Shown: positions 9,396 through 17,052 of the stretch, in pieces
Position numbering within the stretch: the stretch's first letter is position 1
Layout: every line of letters begins with the position of its first letter
Assembly (NCBI GenBank): GCA_031420365.1
Contig: JANOMP010000364.1
Location: forward strand, 1-25,990
Direction: 5' to 3'
DNA from: Leadbetterella sp031420365
GTDB taxonomy: Bacteria > Bacteroidota > Bacteroidia > Cytophagales > Spirosomataceae
DNA: 25,990 bases
Program-made: the position numbers and the translations under genes
The notes under the pieces: model-generated
Databases searched by the model: none
What the model was told of the DNA's origin: nothing
The model's input: the letters and a program-made list of their open reading frames with translations, nothing else

Positions 9396-10073
9396 TTAGA
9401 AAATTATAGATGACGATCTGCCAATTTCATCGAAAACCTGATTTTTAAGAACTCCAATTAGCATAATTTCTTCGGTTTCTAATTCTATTCCTTTAAAAAT
9501 TTCTTGAATTTCATAAGCCCTCACTCTTCTCCAGATAGGCCTCATTGTACCCCCAAAAGCTCCAACCTCCGCTAAAGGATTCCATTGGAATTCTGCATCG
9601 ACAAAAGTTCCTCTTGGGGCCATAATGGGAGGCATTCCCGTATTTCTATAGTCTAATTCATCCGGGTGGGGTAAGCCCAAAGCATGACCAAATTCATGAG
9701 AGGCGGTAGTGGATTCTCCTAATTGATCCGTTATAAGCCAATGACCAGAATTTTCTCCTAAGCCAAACCCCATCATAGATCTTTCAGCAACATTTTTATC
9801 TTCAATTCGAATATAGTTTTGTGCATGATCTGCATTTTGATAAATTAAACGAAGAACGTCAGAATTGTTTAAACAACGAAAGTCAATATCAAATTTTATA
9901 GTATAATTTAGCTGATTAACTTTAATTATAGTTTGAGGAGCATTCCAAAGGGTATTAATTTCAGATATAATTTTATTCCCAAGGATTGGCTCCGAATATT
10001 TTCCATAAAAATTTAAGGTAGCTTTTAGAACTATTTCAAGAATAGAATGATTTATTATACCTATAGCAGACAT
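9396..10073 (-). CDS. Metzincin-like zinc metalloprotease
   Basis: The 225-residue product carries HEFGHALGLPH at residues 126-136, an exact HExxHxxGxxH zinc-binding motif. PPIMAPRG follows at about 148-155, a plausible Met-turn (Met151). Together these indicate a metzincin-type peptidase of the matrixin/M10-like kind. The 110 or so residues before the motif resemble the beta-strand portion of such folds (IKFDIDFRCL). No signal peptide or lipobox is seen at the chosen start, so export is unclear and an upstream non-ATG start cannot be excluded. It begins 34 nt after rsmG on the same strand and is probably cotranscribed with it, although no functional link to rRNA methylation is evident. The substrate is unknown. 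Confidence 0.8.
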   Translation of the reverse strand: MSAIGIINHSILEIVLKATLNFYGKYSEPILGNKIISEINTLWNAPQTIIKVNQLNYTIKFDIDFRCLNNSDVLRLIYQNADHAQNYIRIEDKNVAERSMMGFGLGENSGHWLITDQLGESTTASHEFGHALGLPHPDELDYRNTGMPPIMAPRGTFVDAEFQWNPLAEVGAFGGTMRPIWRRVRAYEIQEIFKGIELETEEIMLIGVLKNQVFDEIGRSSSIIF

Positions 10074-10107
10074 GAAACAAGATTATTATTTATTTGACTT
10101 TTATATT

Positions 10108-10746
10108 TCAATGGCCTGAAAAAGGCACATAAACTACTTTTTTTGTAAGAAAAAACTCCTCATCAAAAAAATCTGATAAATTGTAAATAACGTATTTTCT
10201 TTTAGCTTCTGCTAGTTCTTCATCTAAATCGCCTCCTTTTAGATATAAAATTCCGTTTTCTAAAGTATTAAAATGATTTTTATTGATTTTATCTTTAATC
10301 CATTCTATAAAAGGAGCCATCCTTGTTACAGCACGGCTAATAACAAAATCGTAGGTTCCCGTTACGTATTCCGCTCGGTGGTGTTCAGATGTTAGGTTTT
10401 TTAAACCAAGGCCTACTGCCACTTCAGATACAACTTTAATTTTTTTACCAATAGAATCTACTAAATGAAAGTTTACATTTGGAAATAAAATGGCCAATGG
10501 TACTCCTGGAAAGCCGCCTCCAGTGCCAACATCTAGAATATTTGTTTGGTCAGCAAAATGGCAGATTTTGGCTATTCCCAATGAATGCAACACATGTTTT
10601 TCATACAAATGCTCCATATCTTTCCTAGAAACTACATTAATTTGAGCGTTCCAAAACGTATATAAGTCTTGCACCTTCTCAAATTGTTTGATTTGTTCTA
10701 GCGAAAGGTTTGGAAAATATTTAAGTATGATTTTTATCGTATCCAC
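10108..10746 (-). CDS. rsmG: 16S rRNA (guanine-N7)-methyltransferase RsmG
   Basis: The 212-residue protein has the RsmG hallmarks. These are the N-terminal segment FWNAQINVVSRKDMEHLYEK (about 31-50) and HVLHSL, then the SAM-binding loop DVGTGGGFPGVPLAI (72-86), and FVISRAV further on. RsmG (formerly GidB) methylates N7 of G527 in 16S rRNA, near the decoding site. The length matches the family. It is divergent from aroB, with 134 nt between the starts, and a metalloprotease gene follows it closely. Loss of function in other bacteria gives low-level streptomycin resistance (established for the family). The gene appears intact. Confidence 0.96.
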   Translation of the reverse strand: MDTIKIILKYFPNLSLEQIKQFEKVQDLYTFWNAQINVVSRKDMEHLYEKHVLHSLGIAKICHFADQTNILDVGTGGGFPGVPLAILFPNVNFHLVDSIGKKIKVVSEVAVGLGLKNLTSEHHRAEYVTGTYDFVISRAVTRMAPFIEWIKDKINKNHFNTLENGILYLKGGDLDEELAEAKRKYVIYNLSDFFDEEFFLTKKVVYVPFSGH

Positions 10747-10761
10747 TTATCGATTTTTTTA

Positions 10762-10769
10762 CAAATGTA
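10762..10769 (-). promoter_or_regulatory. Putative -7 box for rsmG
   Basis: Read on the minus strand this is TACATTTG, matching TAnnTTTG, 15 nt before the rsmG ATG. The region 19-21 nt further upstream is only A/T-rich, without a clean TTTG. The inferred leader would be very short. Confidence 0.35.
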
Positions 10770-10856
10770 ATAGCAGAAAATCTTTTTTAAAAATTTGAAT
10801 TATGCAATTAAAAGTACAAAGTATTCTCTATTCTTTTTCTCTTAAATAATAAGCCT

Positions 10857-10864
10857 TAATTTTG
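10857..10864 (+). promoter_or_regulatory. Putative -7 box for aroB
   Basis: TAATTTTG matches the Bacteroidota -7 consensus and lies 16 nt before the aroB ATG. A T-rich TTTT at 10834-10837 sits at the right 19-nt spacing for a degenerate -33 element. The rsmG and aroB promoters therefore share one divergent intergenic region. Confidence 0.45.
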
Positions 10865-10880
10865 TTTAAAATAAATTTTA

Positions 10881-11912
10881 ATGGCAGAAGTAATTATAGA
10901 TAAAATTTCAAATGGATTAGGTTCTTTTTTCGATGGGAAGCAGTATTCTAAAATAGTAGTTTTGGTGGATGAACATACCAAAAAGTTCTGTTACCCTAAT
11001 GTTAAAAGCTATTTGCCAAGTCATAAACTCATTACTATAAAAAGTGGGGAACAAAACAAAACACTAGTGACTAGTCAGTCGATTTGGGAGCAAATGACTA
11101 ATTTTGAACTCGATAGGCATGCCTTACTAGTGAATATAGGTGGTGGGGTAATTTGTGATATGGGAGGTTTTTGTGCTGCCACCTACAAAAGAGGCATTGA
11201 TTTTATTCAAATTCCAACAACCCTTCTTTCCCAAGTGGATGCTAGTATTGGAGGAAAGCTAGGAATTGATTTTTTAGGTTTTAAAAACCATATTGGAGTC
11301 TTTTCAATTCCTAAAGCTGTATTAATAGATGCATCTTTTTTACAAACTTTGCCTAAGAATGAGCTGCGGTCAGGATTTGCCGAAATTATCAAACATTGTT
11401 TAATTAGAGATAAGTATAAATGGAATGAAATAAAAGTAAAAGACTTAATTTTTCAAGATTTAGAAGACTTGATAAGACATTCTGTTGAAATTAAAAAGGC
11501 TGTTGTTGATGAAGACCCTACGGAAAAAGGCCTAAGAAAAATATTAAATTTTGGACATACTTTAGGCCATGCTATTGAAACGTTTTATTTAGATAAAGGG
11601 AAAAAGAGGCTTTTGCATGGTGAAGCAATAGCTGCAGGCATGATTATGGAGAGTTATCTAGCATTTGAGAAAAAGATGATAGAGGAGAAAACATTTCTTG
11701 ACATTGAAGAGTTTTTATTTACAGTATATGGAAGGGTAGAAATTGAGGAAATTGATTTTGGAAAAATCATTGATTTAACCCATCAAGACAAAAAGAATAA
11801 AGGCAAAATAGTTCGTGCCTCTATATTAGATGGAATAGGTTCATGTCAATTCGATATAAGTTTATCAAGAAAAGAAATGTTGCGAGCAATGAAGTATTAC
11901 ACAGGAATTTAA
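10881..11912 (+). CDS. aroB: 3-dehydroquinate synthase
   Basis: The 343-residue product is a dehydroquinate synthase, converting DAHP to 3-dehydroquinate in the second step of the shikimate pathway, NAD- and divalent-metal-dependent. Visible motifs are SGEQNKT (55-61), the glycine-rich NAD-binding NIGGGVICDMGGF (85-97), the stretch IPTTLLSQVDASIGGK (111-126), GFAEIIKH (165-172), and the metal-ligand histidines in NFGHTLGHAIE and LLHGEAIAAGM. The length is typical of the compact bacterial enzyme. The ATG is preceded by an A/T-rich leader and a -7 box. No other shikimate gene is adjacent. The gene appears intact. Confidence 0.97.
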   Translation: MAEVIIDKISNGLGSFFDGKQYSKIVVLVDEHTKKFCYPNVKSYLPSHKLITIKSGEQNKTLVTSQSIWEQMTNFELDRHALLVNIGGGVICDMGGFCAATYKRGIDFIQIPTTLLSQVDASIGGKLGIDFLGFKNHIGVFSIPKAVLIDASFLQTLPKNELRSGFAEIIKHCLIRDKYKWNEIKVKDLIFQDLEDLIRHSVEIKKAVVDEDPTEKGLRKILNFGHTLGHAIETFYLDKGKKRLLHGEAIAAGMIMESYLAFEKKMIEEKTFLDIEEFLFTVYGRVEIEEIDFGKIIDLTHQDKKNKGKIVRASILDGIGSCQFDISLSRKEMLRAMKYYTGI

Positions 11913-11982
11913 AGTTTGTAATGAATTAATTAGAAATATGTTAAATTTATTGAAAATAATTTTTTGATAATATAAAGATATT

Positions 11983-11990
11983 TATATTTG
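11983..11990 (+). promoter_or_regulatory. Putative -7 box for the DUF4136 gene
   Basis: TATATTTG matches TAnnTTTG. A TTTG at 11963-11966 lies upstream, but at only 16 nt spacing. It would give a 5' leader of roughly 90 nt before the ATG at 12085. Confidence 0.4.
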
Positions 11991-12084
11991 GTTTATTAAG
12001 TAATTTTTACAATATTCGCACGTTTTGAGCAACTAACAACTAAAGTTTTCCGTACCTATTGAAATCTTAAAATTCAAACTCACT

Positions 12085-12639
12085 ATGAAAAATGTTTTAT
12101 TATTTGCTTTTATTACTATTTTAGGTTTTACTGGATGTCAATCCATGCGAGTTTTGGTAGATAATGACTATAGTTATGATACCGACTTCACAACATACAA
12201 ATCGTATAATTTTTTAAATTGCGAAATAGACACTTCATTTGTTTGTTCAGAAATTCAAGATGCAATTCGTCGTCAAATGCGTGCTAGAGGTTATAAGGTA
12301 GTTGAAGAAAGGCCCGGCCTTTTGGTAAGTTACAGCATTATTAAAGAGCGAGTTGGCTATAAAGGATATTTTCAACCTTCATTAGATAGATGGGTTAATA
12401 AATATGATAATGAAGACACTTATAAAGTACAAAACTTCAATTTTGGAGGAGGTATGATTCTGGTTTCTTTGTTAGACGCCGAATCGAGCAGATTGATTTG
12501 GAGAGGCTATGCTTCTGGTGTTTTTAATAAGAAAGTAAATAAGCCGGTAAATTATTATAGAAGTGTTATTCGTTCAATTTTTGACCAATATCCGCTTTTT
12601 GCAGCTGGTGAAAAACCAAGAAAGATAAACGAGATTTGA
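12085..12639 (+). CDS. DUF4136 family lipoprotein
   Basis: The 184-residue product begins with a lipoprotein signal peptide whose lipobox is GFTGC (Cys18). The mature part resembles the DUF4136 family. It has a 'V..DYSYDTDFTTYKSYNF' beginning, an internal I-x-x-Q-M-R-A-R-G-Y-K-V-V segment, LLVSYSI, and a late SRLIWRGYASG strand. These are small envelope lipoproteins of unknown function, common in Bacteroidota and Proteobacteria. It stands alone between aroB and the yceI operon, with its own -7 box and a strong terminator. Nothing in the sequence shows its partner. Confidence 0.85.
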   Translation: MKNVLLFAFITILGFTGCQSMRVLVDNDYSYDTDFTTYKSYNFLNCEIDTSFVCSEIQDAIRRQMRARGYKVVEERPGLLVSYSIIKERVGYKGYFQPSLDRWVNKYDNEDTYKVQNFNFGGGMILVSLLDAESSRLIWRGYASGVFNKKVNKPVNYYRSVIRSIFDQYPLFAAGEKPRKINEI

Positions 12640-12660
12640 TTTTACATTTTATATTTTTTT

Positions 12661-12697
12661 AAAACAAGCCATTGATTATTTAATGGCTTGTTTTTTT
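12661..12697 (+). terminator. Rho-independent terminator after the DUF4136 gene
   Basis: A perfect 13-bp inverted repeat pairs 12661-12673 (AAAACAAGCCATT) with 12682-12694 (AATGGCTTGTTTT) around an 8-nt loop, and a run of seven T residues spans 12691-12697. It is 21 nt after the stop codon. Its A-tract on the other strand could also make it bidirectional. Confidence 0.9.
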
Positions 12698-12771
12698 GTT
12701 TATGGCTAAAAACGCAAGATTTTTTTTCCACATTTGTAATTCAACTGACATTTTCAATACTTTGATTAATT

Positions 12772-12779
12772 TAATTTTG
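12772..12779 (+). promoter_or_regulatory. Putative -7 box for yceI
   Basis: TAATTTTG matches TAnnTTTG 11 nt before the yceI ATG. The upstream -33 position is only T-rich (TTTT at 12751-12754, 17-nt spacing). The inferred leader would be nearly absent. Confidence 0.35.
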
Positions 12780-12790
12780 CTAAAAAAAGT

Positions 12791-13324
12791 ATGAAACTTA
12801 GACCATTCTTAACTTTAGTATTGATTTCGTTTTCACAATATGTATATGCTCAAACATGGGTAGCTACATCGAGCACTGTTTCTTTTTCCATAAAAATGCT
12901 CGGAAGTAATATAAAGGGCACAATTAAAGGCTTAAAACCAAATGTTCAATTTCAAAATGATGAGCCATTAAATTTGTTAGCTTCCGTTATGACAAATACC
13001 CTTGATACAGACAATAGCCTCAGAGATAGACATTTAAAAGAAAAAGAAGATTTTTTTCAAGTAGATACATACCCTTTGATTTCAATGGCTAGTACCCAGA
13101 TTACTAAAATTAATGCTTCTCAATACGTAGGAACTTTTAAAATTACAATTAAAGCCATAACTAAGGTAGTAAAAATTCCTATTAGCTTCACTAAAACGGA
13201 TAATAAAGGAATATTGATGTCCGAATTTACCATTAACCGTAACGATTGGAATTTTGGTGGCTCAACAATGGGAATGAGCGATAATGTGAAAGTTAAAATA
13301 ATACTTAATTTGGATAAGAAATAA
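12791..13324 (+). CDS. YceI-family periplasmic lipid-binding-like protein
   Basis: The 177-residue protein has a cleavable signal peptide (about 1-20, ending VYA|QT). The YceI lipocalin-like barrel follows: TWVATSSTVSFSIKMLGSNI at the start, then SLRDRHLKEKEDFFQVDTYP in the middle (the typical 'R..hlks.dfFdv.kyP' motif), then a conserved late segment FTINRNDWNFGG. YceI proteins bind isoprenoid-type lipids and are periplasmic. The ligand here is unknown. It is followed after 11 nt by the ATP-grasp gene and is probably cotranscribed with it. Confidence 0.92.
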   Translation: MKLRPFLTLVLISFSQYVYAQTWVATSSTVSFSIKMLGSNIKGTIKGLKPNVQFQNDEPLNLLASVMTNTLDTDNSLRDRHLKEKEDFFQVDTYPLISMASTQITKINASQYVGTFKITIKAITKVVKIPISFTKTDNKGILMSEFTINRNDWNFGGSTMGMSDNVKVKIILNLDKK

Positions 13325-13335
13325 TTGTAATTTTT

Positions 13336-14346
13336 ATGGCTTTTAATTCATTTCGACTTTTTTGGATAAAGTTAGCCCATTTTGAATTCTGGCCTTGGAA
13401 AATATTTTATGGTCCTTTATTGCCCTATTATTTATTATTGGCAGTAAAAAATAAAAGTATTGCTTTTCCTTCTATTGTTAATGTTACATTAAAAGATGGT
13501 GGTTTTTTTAATGAAAATAAAGCGGAGATTTTAAACAATATTTCTCCTAAATATTTGCCCAAATCCCTAGAAATTAAAAAAGGAATCGATGTAAAATTCT
13601 TAAATATTGATCCCAATGTATTAATTTATCCACTTGTTGCCAAACCTTTGACCGGCCAAAGAGGCCAAGGTGTAAAGAAAATTTCATCTTTGAAGGATCT
13701 TTATATTTACCATAATTTTGTAAATGACGATTACCTGTTGCAAGAATTTATTCAATATCCCATTGAATTGGCTGTATTATACAGTCGCCTTCCCAATGAG
13801 AACAAAGGAATAGTTTCTTCTGTAGCCCAAAAAGAATTTTTAAGCGTATTAGGAGATGGACGAAGCACTATTGAAATGTTGCTGATTAAAAATTTTAGAG
13901 CTCAACTAATATGGGAAGATTTGAAAAATAACCTTTTGATTAATTGGGATGAGATAGTTCCTCTAGGGGAAGTGAAAATTGTGGAACCTATAGGCAATCA
14001 TTGTAGAGGAACTCTTTTTAGGAATGCAGAACATTTAGATTTTGCTAAGATTGCAAAAGTTTGTGATGAGATTTTGAAAGACTTTAAAGATTTCAATTAT
14101 GGGAGATTCGATTTAAAAGTGAATAGTTTGGAAGATTTTTATATGGGAAAAAATATAAAGATATTGGAATTAAATGGGGTAAATGCCGATGCGGCTCATA
14201 TTTTTGACCCTAATTGCAGTTTAGTTTCTGCTTTTTCTTCGGTAATTTGGCATTGGAATAGGCTAAGTAATATAGCCAAAAAAAATCAAGAGGCTGGCTA
14301 TAAAGCAATTGGTTGGAATGCTCTAAAAACAAACATTTATAAATAA
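13336..14346 (+). CDS. ATP-grasp domain protein (D-Ala-D-Ala ligase-like)
   Basis: The 336-residue product has an N-terminal hydrophobic, aromatic-rich segment (about 10-40, FWPWKIFYGPLLPYYLLLA). An ATP-grasp-like fold follows, with VAKPLTGQRGQGVKKI (101-116) as a candidate nucleotide-binding loop, YLLQEFIQYPIELAVLY (133-149), GRFDLKV (256-262), and ILELNGVNADAAHIFDP (276-292) as the metal-binding end. Bacteroidota proteins of this kind are often labelled D-alanine-D-alanine ligase-like. The N-terminus and the lack of a standard Ddl domain suggest that it is a different amide ligase, substrate unknown. It follows yceI by 11 nt. It is probably envelope-associated given the N-terminal segment, though whether that segment inserts into the membrane is uncertain. 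Confidence 0.75.
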   Translation: MAFNSFRLFWIKLAHFEFWPWKIFYGPLLPYYLLLAVKNKSIAFPSIVNVTLKDGGFFNENKAEILNNISPKYLPKSLEIKKGIDVKFLNIDPNVLIYPLVAKPLTGQRGQGVKKISSLKDLYIYHNFVNDDYLLQEFIQYPIELAVLYSRLPNENKGIVSSVAQKEFLSVLGDGRSTIEMLLIKNFRAQLIWEDLKNNLLINWDEIVPLGEVKIVEPIGNHCRGTLFRNAEHLDFAKIAKVCDEILKDFKDFNYGRFDLKVNSLEDFYMGKNIKILELNGVNADAAHIFDPNCSLVSAFSSVIWHWNRLSNIAKKNQEAGYKAIGWNALKTNIYK

Positions 14347-14512
14347 TGAAATGTTTGTTTACAAGTTTTTTGTAGGATAACACGTAAAAAGCATTTAAGA
14401 ATTTGAAGAGATATTTGATAAAATATGACTTTTTTTTGAAAATTTCCGTATATTAAATATTCCTTTTATAAATCGCAATTGTGTAATATATCATTTCCTT
14501 AAATTTTAATTT

Positions 14513-15202
14513 ATGTTTCAAGGCTCACAATATTGGTTTTTGCAAAACCATCAATTGTTTAAAACATTAAATTCTACTGAATTAAATGAGATTTGTTTTA
14601 TTAGTTAGTTTAAAACTGCTAAAAAAGGAGATATAATTTTTTTTTCTGATGAAATTGTTGGAAGAGTATTTACCCTTAAAAAAGGGAGTCTTAAAATTGT
14701 TAGAATTGATAGTCAAGGCAATGAAATTGTTAAAGACGTTTTACAAAAAGGGGATATGTTTGGACAGCTTTCGCTCTCAGATAGCTCTGAAGATGAATAT
14801 GCGGTGGTAATTTCTGATGATGTGGTTTTTTGTAGTTTTAAGTCGGAAGATTTTGAAAAATTTATTCAAAACAAACCTGATGTGGCGATAAAATATACCA
14901 AGTGGATAGGCTTTTGGTTTAAAAGGTTAGAGAATAGATATTCCATCATTATGTTTAAGGATGTTAGAACTCGATTACTAAGTTTTTTTAATGACCTAAG
15001 CAAGGATATTTTGCCTAACGAAAATGGAGAAATTGTTTTACCAAATTATCTGACACATCAGGACGTATCAAGCTTAATTTGTAGTACCCGTCAAACAGTA
15101 ACATCATTATTAAATGCTTTTAAGTCAGAAGGTATAATTGATTATTCCCGAAAAGAGATTGTGGTTTATCCTATTAAGTTAAAAGCTAGTTTAAATAGTT
15201 GA
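14513..15202 (+). pseudogene. Crp/Fnr-family regulator interrupted by an in-frame TAG
   Basis: Reading from the ATG at 14513 gives a Crp/Fnr-like beginning (YWFLQNHQLFKTLNSTELNE). Codon 32, at 14606-14608, is TAG. The same frame then continues without another stop to 15202. Translation after the amber codon gives the cyclic-nucleotide-binding-like roll (KKGDIIFFSDE, TLKKGSLKIVRID, KGDMFGQLSL), a dimerisation helix, and a winged HTH (LTHQDVSSLICSTRQTVTSLLNAFKSEGIID). The whole frame is 229 codons, the normal Crp/Fnr length. No in-frame ATG, GTG or TTG start lies between the TAG and the ATG at 14756, so restarting there would lose most of the beta-roll. A nonsense pseudogene, a sequencing error, or amber readthrough could each explain it. 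Other genes here end in TAG, so the codon is a normal stop. Confidence 0.85.
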
Positions 15203-15253
15203 ATTTTTTTTTATTTAGTCTTTTAGCCTACATTTTGAATATTTCTTTATTCC

Positions 15254-15261
15254 TAAATTTG
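15254..15261 (+). promoter_or_regulatory. Putative -7 box for the DM13 operon
   Basis: TAAATTTG matches TAnnTTTG 20 nt before the ATG at 15282. A TTTG at 15234-15237 lies upstream at 16-nt spacing, slightly short. This would drive the four genes that follow. Confidence 0.4.
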
Positions 15262-15281
15262 TATTGTAAAAAGTTTAAATC

Positions 15282-15779
15282 ATGAAAAGAGTATTTTTTT
15301 TATTGTTAGTTATTTCAGTTTCTTGTACTGAGAAAGCGATGGATTCTGTAGCTCCTGTTTCAACTCCTACCACAAATCCAACGGTTACTGGAGTTACCCC
15401 GCCTGCAACTGTACCACCTGCTACTACACCACCTTCAAATACAGGAACTGGTGTAAACGACTTGAAACTTATTTTTGAAGGAGCATTTGTCAGTGGTGCC
15501 CATACTACTTCAGGTATAGCTAAAGTGTTTGAAAATTCAAAGGGAGCGAAAACTCTAACTTTTGAAAACTTAAAATCTGATGCAGGCCCTGATCTTCGTA
15601 TCTATTTGGCAGAGGACAAAGCCATTACTAATTTTATAGAGATTAGTAAAACTGTAAAAAACGGAGACATATCATATGAATTACCCTCCTCAGTAAATAT
15701 TTCAAAACAAAAGTTTGTGTTAATTTGGTGCAAACAGTTTTCAGTTTTGTTTGGTTCTTCTGAATTAAAAAGTAAATAA
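15282..15779 (+). CDS. DM13-domain lipoprotein
   Basis: The 165-residue product has a lipoprotein signal peptide with lipobox SVSC (Cys15). A P/T-rich, probably unstructured linker follows at about 22-57, then a DM13-type domain from about 60. The domain shows LIFEGAFVSGAHTTSGIAKV, DAGPDLRIYLAED (100-112), and the hallmark LIWCKQFSVLFGSSELK, with the conserved cysteine at 150. DM13 domains have been proposed to act in redox or electron-transfer roles (family proposal). It should be anchored in the envelope. The stop codon overlaps the first unit of an AATAATG heptamer array that leads into the next gene, so the two genes may be translationally linked. Confidence 0.88.
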   Translation: MKRVFFLLLVISVSCTEKAMDSVAPVSTPTTNPTVTGVTPPATVPPATTPPSNTGTGVNDLKLIFEGAFVSGAHTTSGIAKVFENSKGAKTLTFENLKSDAGPDLRIYLAEDKAITNFIEISKTVKNGDISYELPSSVNISKQKFVLIWCKQFSVLFGSSELKSK

Positions 15780-15835
15780 TGAATAATGAATAATGAATAA
15801 TGAATAATGAATAATGAATAATGAATAATGAATAA
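15775..15835 (+). repeat. AATAATG heptamer tandem array at a gene junction
   Basis: Eight perfect copies of AATAATG run from 15775 to 15830, followed by a partial AATAA. The array begins inside the last codons of the DM13 gene, and its last ATG (15828-15830) is the start codon of the barrel-protein gene. Because the unit is 7 nt, successive ATGs fall in successive frames. Each one except the last opens a four-codon ORF, M-N-N-E-stop, whose TAA overlaps the ATG two units later as TAATG. Confidence 0.97.
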
Positions 15836-16538
15836 AATTCTATTAACCCTTAGCCTAATTGGATTAGGTTTAGTTTCTAATGCTCAAAAATCGGAGAAAT
15901 TTTTTGATGTAGCTCTAGCAGCAAAGAATTCAATTATTGCACCTTCTTTATCTTTCGAAAAGAATTATGGTTTGGGAAATAAAAAGAAATTTTCAATTGG
16001 ATGGGGTGTTCGAGCCAATGCAGTTTTTGGCGGCGCTGGAAATTACATAACTGCTCCAGCACTGCTTACCTCGGGAAAAAGAAGTCTTGCAGCTTTATTC
16101 ACTGAATATAAAAATGATAAACTAGATACCTTAGACTTGAAAAAAACTGGAATTATAGCTTTCAATTCAAAAATTGTACTTCAATATAGATTTAAAAAAT
16201 CGGATGTTGGTTTTAATATTGATGTTTTCGGGGTAACTTTTGGAGGCAACCAGTCGGGTATCTTTAGAGCGTCCGAATCTAAATCATTAAATAAAACCAC
16301 TCAGACAGTAAAACCTGCACCATTTAATCTATTGTTGATTTCAGATAGTGATAGAGGCTCTTTAAATTCTGAATTGTATTATAGATATTGGATAAAGAAA
16401 AATGCGGCCTTAAGAGTTGGTTTGAGTTTTCAATTTGTTGAGTATAAAGCCAATAAAATTCTTACCTACGAAAACGACCGATACAGGATAAAACTATTGA
16501 TGCCATTTATAGCTTATAGCTTTAACCCTTTCAAATAA
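15828..16538 (+). CDS. Outer-membrane beta-barrel-like protein, unrecognised family
   Basis: I do not recognise a named family. The 236-residue product has a clear signal peptide (about 1-20, ending SNAQ). Amphipathic, aromatic-rich strand patterns follow: FSIGWGVRANAVFGG, KIVLQYRFKKSDVGFNIDVFGVTFGG, SELYYRYWIKKNAALRVGLSFQFVEY. It ends in AYSFNPFK, reminiscent of the terminal strand of outer-membrane barrels. A small barrel in the outer membrane is the best reading. Its ATG is the last unit of the heptamer array, so its translation start is embedded in a variable-looking repeat. The next gene starts 6 nt after its stop, so it is in a tight operon. Confidence 0.7.
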   Translation: MNKILLTLSLIGLGLVSNAQKSEKFFDVALAAKNSIIAPSLSFEKNYGLGNKKKFSIGWGVRANAVFGGAGNYITAPALLTSGKRSLAALFTEYKNDKLDTLDLKKTGIIAFNSKIVLQYRFKKSDVGFNIDVFGVTFGGNQSGIFRASESKSLNKTTQTVKPAPFNLLLISDSDRGSLNSELYYRYWIKKNAALRVGLSFQFVEYKANKILTYENDRYRIKLLMPFIAYSFNPFK

Positions 16539-16543
16539 ATAAT

Positions 16544-17047
16544 ATGCAAGGACAAAATTTCCATATCAATATGCTTAGCCAAGTGGCTGATTTAGTGAAG
16601 AAATTTAATCCTCAAGAATTCACTAAAGGCATTCCAGTATTGAACAATTCTACGATTGGACAGCATGTAAGACATATTGTGGAGTTTTATGTTTGTCTTT
16701 TTGAAGGCTCAGTTAGCGGAGTTGTAAATTATGAAGATCGTGAAAGAAATAGGCTCTTAGAAACGGTTCCAGATTTTGTTTTAGAAAAAATAAAAGACTG
16801 CCAATATTTAATTGAAAATGAAAATTTAGAAAAGTCTATACTTTTAAAGCATTTAATTGGTGATTTATTGTGTGAGATTCCAACAAGTTTAGCTCGAGAG
16901 TTGATTTATTTGGCGGAGCACAGCATTCACCATTTTGCAATAATAAAGATTGGAATGGCTCAGGCATTTCTTCAAAAAAGTTTGCCAACAAATTTTGGAG
17001 TTGCGGATTCAACAATTCGGTATAATAAAAAACAATTTCAAAGCTAA
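16544..17047 (+). CDS. DinB/DfsB-like four-helix protein
   Basis: The 167-residue product resembles DinB-like putative metalloenzymes. It has STIGQHVRHIVEFY (36-49, H41 and H44) and, near the C-terminus, LAEHSIHHFAIIKIG (123-137, H126, H129, H130). In this family one N-terminal and two C-terminal histidines bind a metal. The family includes thiol-dependent enzymes such as bacillithiol transferases, but no substrate is evident here. It lies 6 nt after the barrel gene and 5 nt before the NRDE gene, so it is almost certainly cotranscribed. Its start is preceded by AATAAT, the same A/T-rich context as in the heptamer array. Confidence 0.8.
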   Translation: MQGQNFHINMLSQVADLVKKFNPQEFTKGIPVLNNSTIGQHVRHIVEFYVCLFEGSVSGVVNYEDRERNRLLETVPDFVLEKIKDCQYLIENENLEKSILLKHLIGDLLCEIPTSLARELIYLAEHSIHHFAIIKIGMAQAFLQKSLPTNFGVADSTIRYNKKQFQS

Positions 17048-17052
17048 TAGCC

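Noticed and set aside
14756..15202. An intact 148-residue regulator starting at 14756
   Set aside because: It would begin in the middle of the beta-roll (MFGQLSL), whereas the same frame upstream encodes the missing part of a Crp/Fnr protein back to 14513, interrupted only by TAG.
15344..15460. A possible coding repeat in the P/T-rich part of the DM13 lipoprotein
   Set aside because: The triplets vary and no perfect unit recurs; it looks like an ordinary low-complexity linker.
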